Shown here piece by piece: positions 6,260 to 7,924 of a stretch of 7,924 bases of DNA (position 1 is its first letter; every line of letters begins with the position of its first letter). Source of the DNA: JBGPLH01 sp041486365 [NCBI: Thermodesulfobacteriota bacterium] (lineage in GTDB: Bacteria > JAUYMQ01); NCBI GenBank assembly GCA_041486365.1, contig JBGPLH010000145.1:1-7924 (forward strand), read 5' to 3'. Both the position numbers and the translations under genes were made by a program. The notes under the pieces are model-generated. The model ran no database searches, was not told where the DNA came from, and saw nothing but the letters and a program-made list of their open reading frames with translations.

Positions 6260-7129
6260 CTAGGTCAACAGATCTGCGTCGGAGAGGTTGAAGTCGCCCA
6301 GCGCCGCCGAAAGCGAGTCGTAAGCAGAGGGCGTCGTCACCTCGAGACCGACCACTCCACCCCAGAACTTGGCGAGAGCATCCTTGCCATCTGGCAGCCT
6401 TGAAGCCGCCACCAGTGCATCGGCGATCGATTTCACTGCCTTGGGATCCTGCGTTCGCAAGGCAATCGGGTCACTTGGAATCGGCGTAGAGCGAAGGAGT
6501 TGCACCAAGCACTCCCGCGCATCTCCGTACCCATACTGGTTGCCAAGATCGGAAATGACGCCGTCGTGTCCGGCACCTAAATCAACCTTGCCCTCATAGA
6601 CAGCCCTGGCGACCTTGTCGTGTCCGCCAAGATATGCGACCGAAGCGAATGCTGTCAACGGGTGCAGCCCCTTGCTGCGCAGCTCGTACGCGGGAATCAA
6701 GAAGTTCGACGTAGAGAACTTCGCGCCGAACGCCAACGTCCTGCCTTTGGCTTGAGCCAAGTTTGTAATTGCAGTCTTCTTATGAGTGTATACCTGTGCG
6801 TAGTACACCGATCCAATCTTGCCATCAATCACGCGTTGCGCGACTGCAATCGACTGAATCGTGGAGTCACGACGACGAGCGAAGACGTAGCCTAGCGGGT
6901 TCATCAGGGCCAAGTCTGCACCCCCAGCGACTAGCTGAGCGATCTGAGCAGGTACGTCAAGCGGAGGCAGCACCTCCACACTGACGGTCGGATCCCCCGC
7001 AAGGCGCAACTGGTCTTGGAGCGTAGTAGCAAACCGTTTGATATGGCGGTCGAGATCCTGAGGCGTGATGTTCTGCGTGATCCACGGATAGTAGGAGAGC
7101 CGAATCGTGGTGGGCATGAGCATCACCAT
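6260..7129 (-). CDS. PhnD-like substrate-binding protein without signal peptide
   Basis: 289 aa of the phosphate/phosphite/phosphonate-binding (PhnD, PF12974-type) fold, normally the periplasmic partner of an ABC importer. Visible: IRLSYYPWITQN first strand (residues 9-20), PAQIAQLVAGGADLALMNPLGYV (60-82), GRTLAFGAKFSTSNFLIPAYELRSKGL (129-155, with STSN in the place of the phosphonate-contacting STSG of PhnD), GGHDKVARAVYEGKVDLGAG (168-187) and a long C-terminal helical end. All core segments are present, but the chain starts directly at the first strand with no signal peptide or lipobox, so the product should stay in the cytoplasm unless processed unusually. The start is uncertain: ATG 7129, 7123 and 7117 are in frame and none has a clear ribosome site. 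No permease or ATPase is encoded nearby. It is a lone gene in its cassette, with its attC 15 bases after the stop. Confidence 0.88.
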   Translation of the reverse strand: MVMLMPTTIRLSYYPWITQNITPQDLDRHIKRFATTLQDQLRLAGDPTVSVEVLPPLDVPAQIAQLVAGGADLALMNPLGYVFARRRDSTIQSIAVAQRVIDGKIGSVYYAQVYTHKKTAITNLAQAKGRTLAFGAKFSTSNFLIPAYELRSKGLHPLTAFASVAYLGGHDKVARAVYEGKVDLGAGHDGVISDLGNQYGYGDARECLVQLLRSTPIPSDPIALRTQDPKAVKSIADALVAASRLPDGKDALAKFWGGVVGLEVTTPSAYDSLSAALGDFNLSDADLLT

Positions 7130-7157
7130 CTCGAAGCGCGCGAGCGTGCCTCTGACC

Positions 7158-7252
7158 GTCTAACGGATTGGCGCTCACCCGCGGCGCCGATCACGGTCCT
7201 TCGAACTATGCCAAGCCTTCACCGGCGCCGTCGGGTGCAGCGCCTGTTAGGC
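7158..7252 (-). other. attC site 3
   Basis: 95 bp. Minus-strand reading: inner core GCCTAAC (7252-7246), outer core GTTAGAC (7164-7158). Arms: GCGCTGCACCCGACGGCGCC against GCGCTCACCCGCGGCGCC, that is two unpaired bases (G and A) in the gene-proximal arm, the textbook extrahelical pair. The inner core supplies the TAA stop of the membrane-protein gene. The outer 11 bases (CTAACGGATTG on the plus strand) are shared with site 1. Confidence 0.93.
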
Positions 7253-7642
7253 AGCGCGTCGAGCGGAAACGCAGGCGTATGCGACGAAGGTTCCGACGGC
7301 CAGGACAACAACGCCCGTGAGGCGGACGACCCCGTATCCCTGCTGCAACCACCATTCGATGACGGCGCGAGCGCGCTCGATTGCCACCAGACCCGTCAGA
7401 GCCGTTGCTATTCCAGCGAGCAGGATGAGATAGCCCAAAACGCGAAGCGTCCTTGGCGCGCGGGAAACGGATGCCACCGAGACGAGGATGAGACCGAAGG
7501 CGACTCGGACCGCGGCAATGACGTAGAACGCGCCGGAAGAGACGAAGTGTTCGGCGATCCAGACGAGGCCAGAGGGCGCGATGATGCCGGCAGCGACGAC
7601 GGCGCAGATGAGCAAGCCGATCACGAAGGCTAAAGTCTTCAC
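7247..7642 (-). CDS. Cassette-borne four-helix membrane protein
   Basis: 131 aa, predicted inner-membrane protein with four hydrophobic segments at about residues 4-26, 38-59, 66-88 and 105-126, short loops, and an Arg-rich C-terminus (SARRAA). No catalytic or transport motif is recognised. The start is the GTG at 7640-7642: GGGA lies 7 bases upstream, and it sits just after the preceding attC. The frame stays open to 7879, but that extension runs through attC site 4 and the neighbouring cassette, so it is not coding. The stop TAA (7247-7249) lies inside the inner core of attC site 3, a compact arrangement common in cassettes. Small multi-helix membrane proteins of unknown role are frequent in cassette arrays. 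Confidence 0.85.
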   Translation of the reverse strand: MKTLAFVIGLLICAVVAAGIIAPSGLVWIAEHFVSSGAFYVIAAVRVAFGLILVSVASVSRAPRTLRVLGYLILLAGIATALTGLVAIERARAVIEWWLQQGYGVVRLTGVVVLAVGTFVAYACVSARRAA

Positions 7643-7659
7643 AATATCCCGTTCGCGCT

Positions 7660-7719
7660 GCTTAACGCTCCGGTTCAGCGGCGGCGCGCAGCGCCGTCCG
7701 CTGCAACCGATTGTTAGGC
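7660..7719 (-). other. attC site 4
   Basis: 60 bp, the classic 59-base-element size. Minus-strand reading: inner core GCCTAAC (7719-7713), outer core GTTAAGC (7666-7660). Arms: CGGTTGCAGCGGACGGCGC against CGGTTCAGCGGCGGCGC, with unpaired G and A in the gene-proximal arm. It is the most textbook-like of the four sites. Confidence 0.95.
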
Positions 7720-7724
7720 CGCCC

Positions 7725-7924
7725 TCACTGACGCACATAGCGCAAGTGTGTGGCGGCTGGACTATCGAGAACCTTGTCAATGCGAAACTGCGGCGCGGGC
7801 TCGCGTAGGTTCTCGAAGAGACGCCGCCCGCCGCCGAACAACACGGGTGCCAAGGCGATTTCCAGCTCGTCAACGACACCCAGGTTCAGGTACTGCCGGA
7901 TCACATCCGCTCCACCCGCGATAC
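7725..7924 (-). CDS. RibD C-terminal/dihydrofolate-reductase-like protein (partial)
   Basis: Only the last 65 or so residues are inside the window; the N-terminus lies beyond the right edge. The visible sequence reads IAGGADVIRQYLNLGVVDEL, then EIALAPVLFGGGRRLFENL, then FRIDKVLDSPAATHLRYVRQ and a TGA stop (7725-7727). GGADVIRQ, DEL, PVLFGGGRRLF and a closing HLRYxR are signatures of the RibD C-terminal/dihydrofolate reductase superfamily of stand-alone reductases (YyaP/YwjB-like). These bind NAD(P)H, but most have unknown substrates. It is not an obvious dfrA/dfrB trimethoprim-resistance enzyme, so a resistance role should not be assumed. The stop lies 5 bases before attC site 4. Confidence 0.88.
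   Translation of the reverse strand, partial: IAGGADVIRQYLNLGVVDELEIALAPVLFGGGRRLFENLREPAPQFRIDKVLDSPAATHLRYVRQ

Larger units (their letters stand above)
5534..7924 (-). mobile_element. Integron gene-cassette array (distal end)
   Basis: Four attC sites alternate with single genes, every gene being on the minus strand and followed closely by its attC. Cassette junctions (G|TT of the outer core) fall at 5534/5533, 6150/6149, 7164/7163 and 7666/7665, giving complete cassettes of 616, 1014 and 502 bp plus one cut by the right edge. In two cassettes the first six bases exactly complement the inner core of their own attC (TTAGAC with GTCTAAC), as needed to rebuild a matched site in the excised circle; the third differs by one base (TTAAGC against GCCTAAC). 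The four attC differ in length and sequence, which is typical of a varied array rather than a uniform repeat cluster. Integrase and attI would lie to the right, outside the window; their presence cannot be judged. Confidence 0.92.

Noticed and set aside
5528-7719. CRISPR array or VCR-like uniform repeats
   Set aside because: The four repeated sites differ in length (60-101 bp) and inner sequence, are 0.4-0.9 kb apart and flank genes; they share only core boxes and fold.
7643-7879. Upstream extension of the membrane-protein frame to 7879
   Set aside because: It crosses attC site 4 and the end of the reductase gene in the neighbouring cassette.
7725-7924. Trimethoprim-resistance dfr cassette
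   Set aside because: The visible motifs (GGADVIRQ, PVLFGGGRRLF) fit RibD_C/DHFR-like stand-alone proteins, not dfrA or dfrB, and the N-terminal half is not visible.

Overview
The window is high-GC bacterial DNA that falls into three parts. Nothing in it identifies the species. The menaquinone genes, the GC-saturated third codon positions and the mix of neighbours would suit a deep-branching Gram-negative lineage (for example Myxococcota, Acidobacteriota, Gemmatimonadota or a related candidate phylum), but this is inference.

Left part (1-3845, all minus strand): a tightly packed menaquinone operon. It reads, from its promoter leftwards, a MerR-type regulator (3076-3810), the methyltransferase ubiE/menG (2318-3070), isochorismate synthase menF (822-2315) and menD (818 leftwards, cut by the window edge). 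Gaps are 5, 2 and 3 bases, so the genes are probably co-transcribed and translationally coupled. MenF makes isochorismate from chorismate, MenD adds the succinyl semialdehyde unit, and UbiE/MenG does the last methylation. A TTGACA/TAAAGT promoter sits so close to the regulator's ATG that its transcript may be leaderless.

Middle part (3846-5533, plus strand): a cytoplasmic protein of about 201 aa that may belong to the HNOB/DUF2378-like group, a small exported helical protein, a strong 13-bp hairpin terminator, and a doubtful 112-aa ORF.

Right part (5534-7924, minus strand): the end of an integron gene-cassette array, which is the most interesting content. Four attC sites (5528-5590, 6144-6244, 7158-7252, 7660-7719) all have RYYYAAC...GTTRRRY ends, internally paired arms and an extra unpaired base in the same arm. 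All four therefore point the same way, with the cassette genes on the minus strand. The cassettes carry, from right to left, the C-terminus of a RibD/DHFR-like reductase, a 131-aa four-helix membrane protein, a 289-aa PhnD-like substrate-binding protein without a signal peptide, and a 170-aa protein of unknown function (possible nuclease-like fold). Base composition falls in the cassettes, most clearly in the 170-aa one. The last attC has a degenerate outer core (GTTAGTG), as expected where an array meets chromosome. The integrase and attI, if present, lie beyond the right edge; otherwise this is an integrase-less attC cluster.
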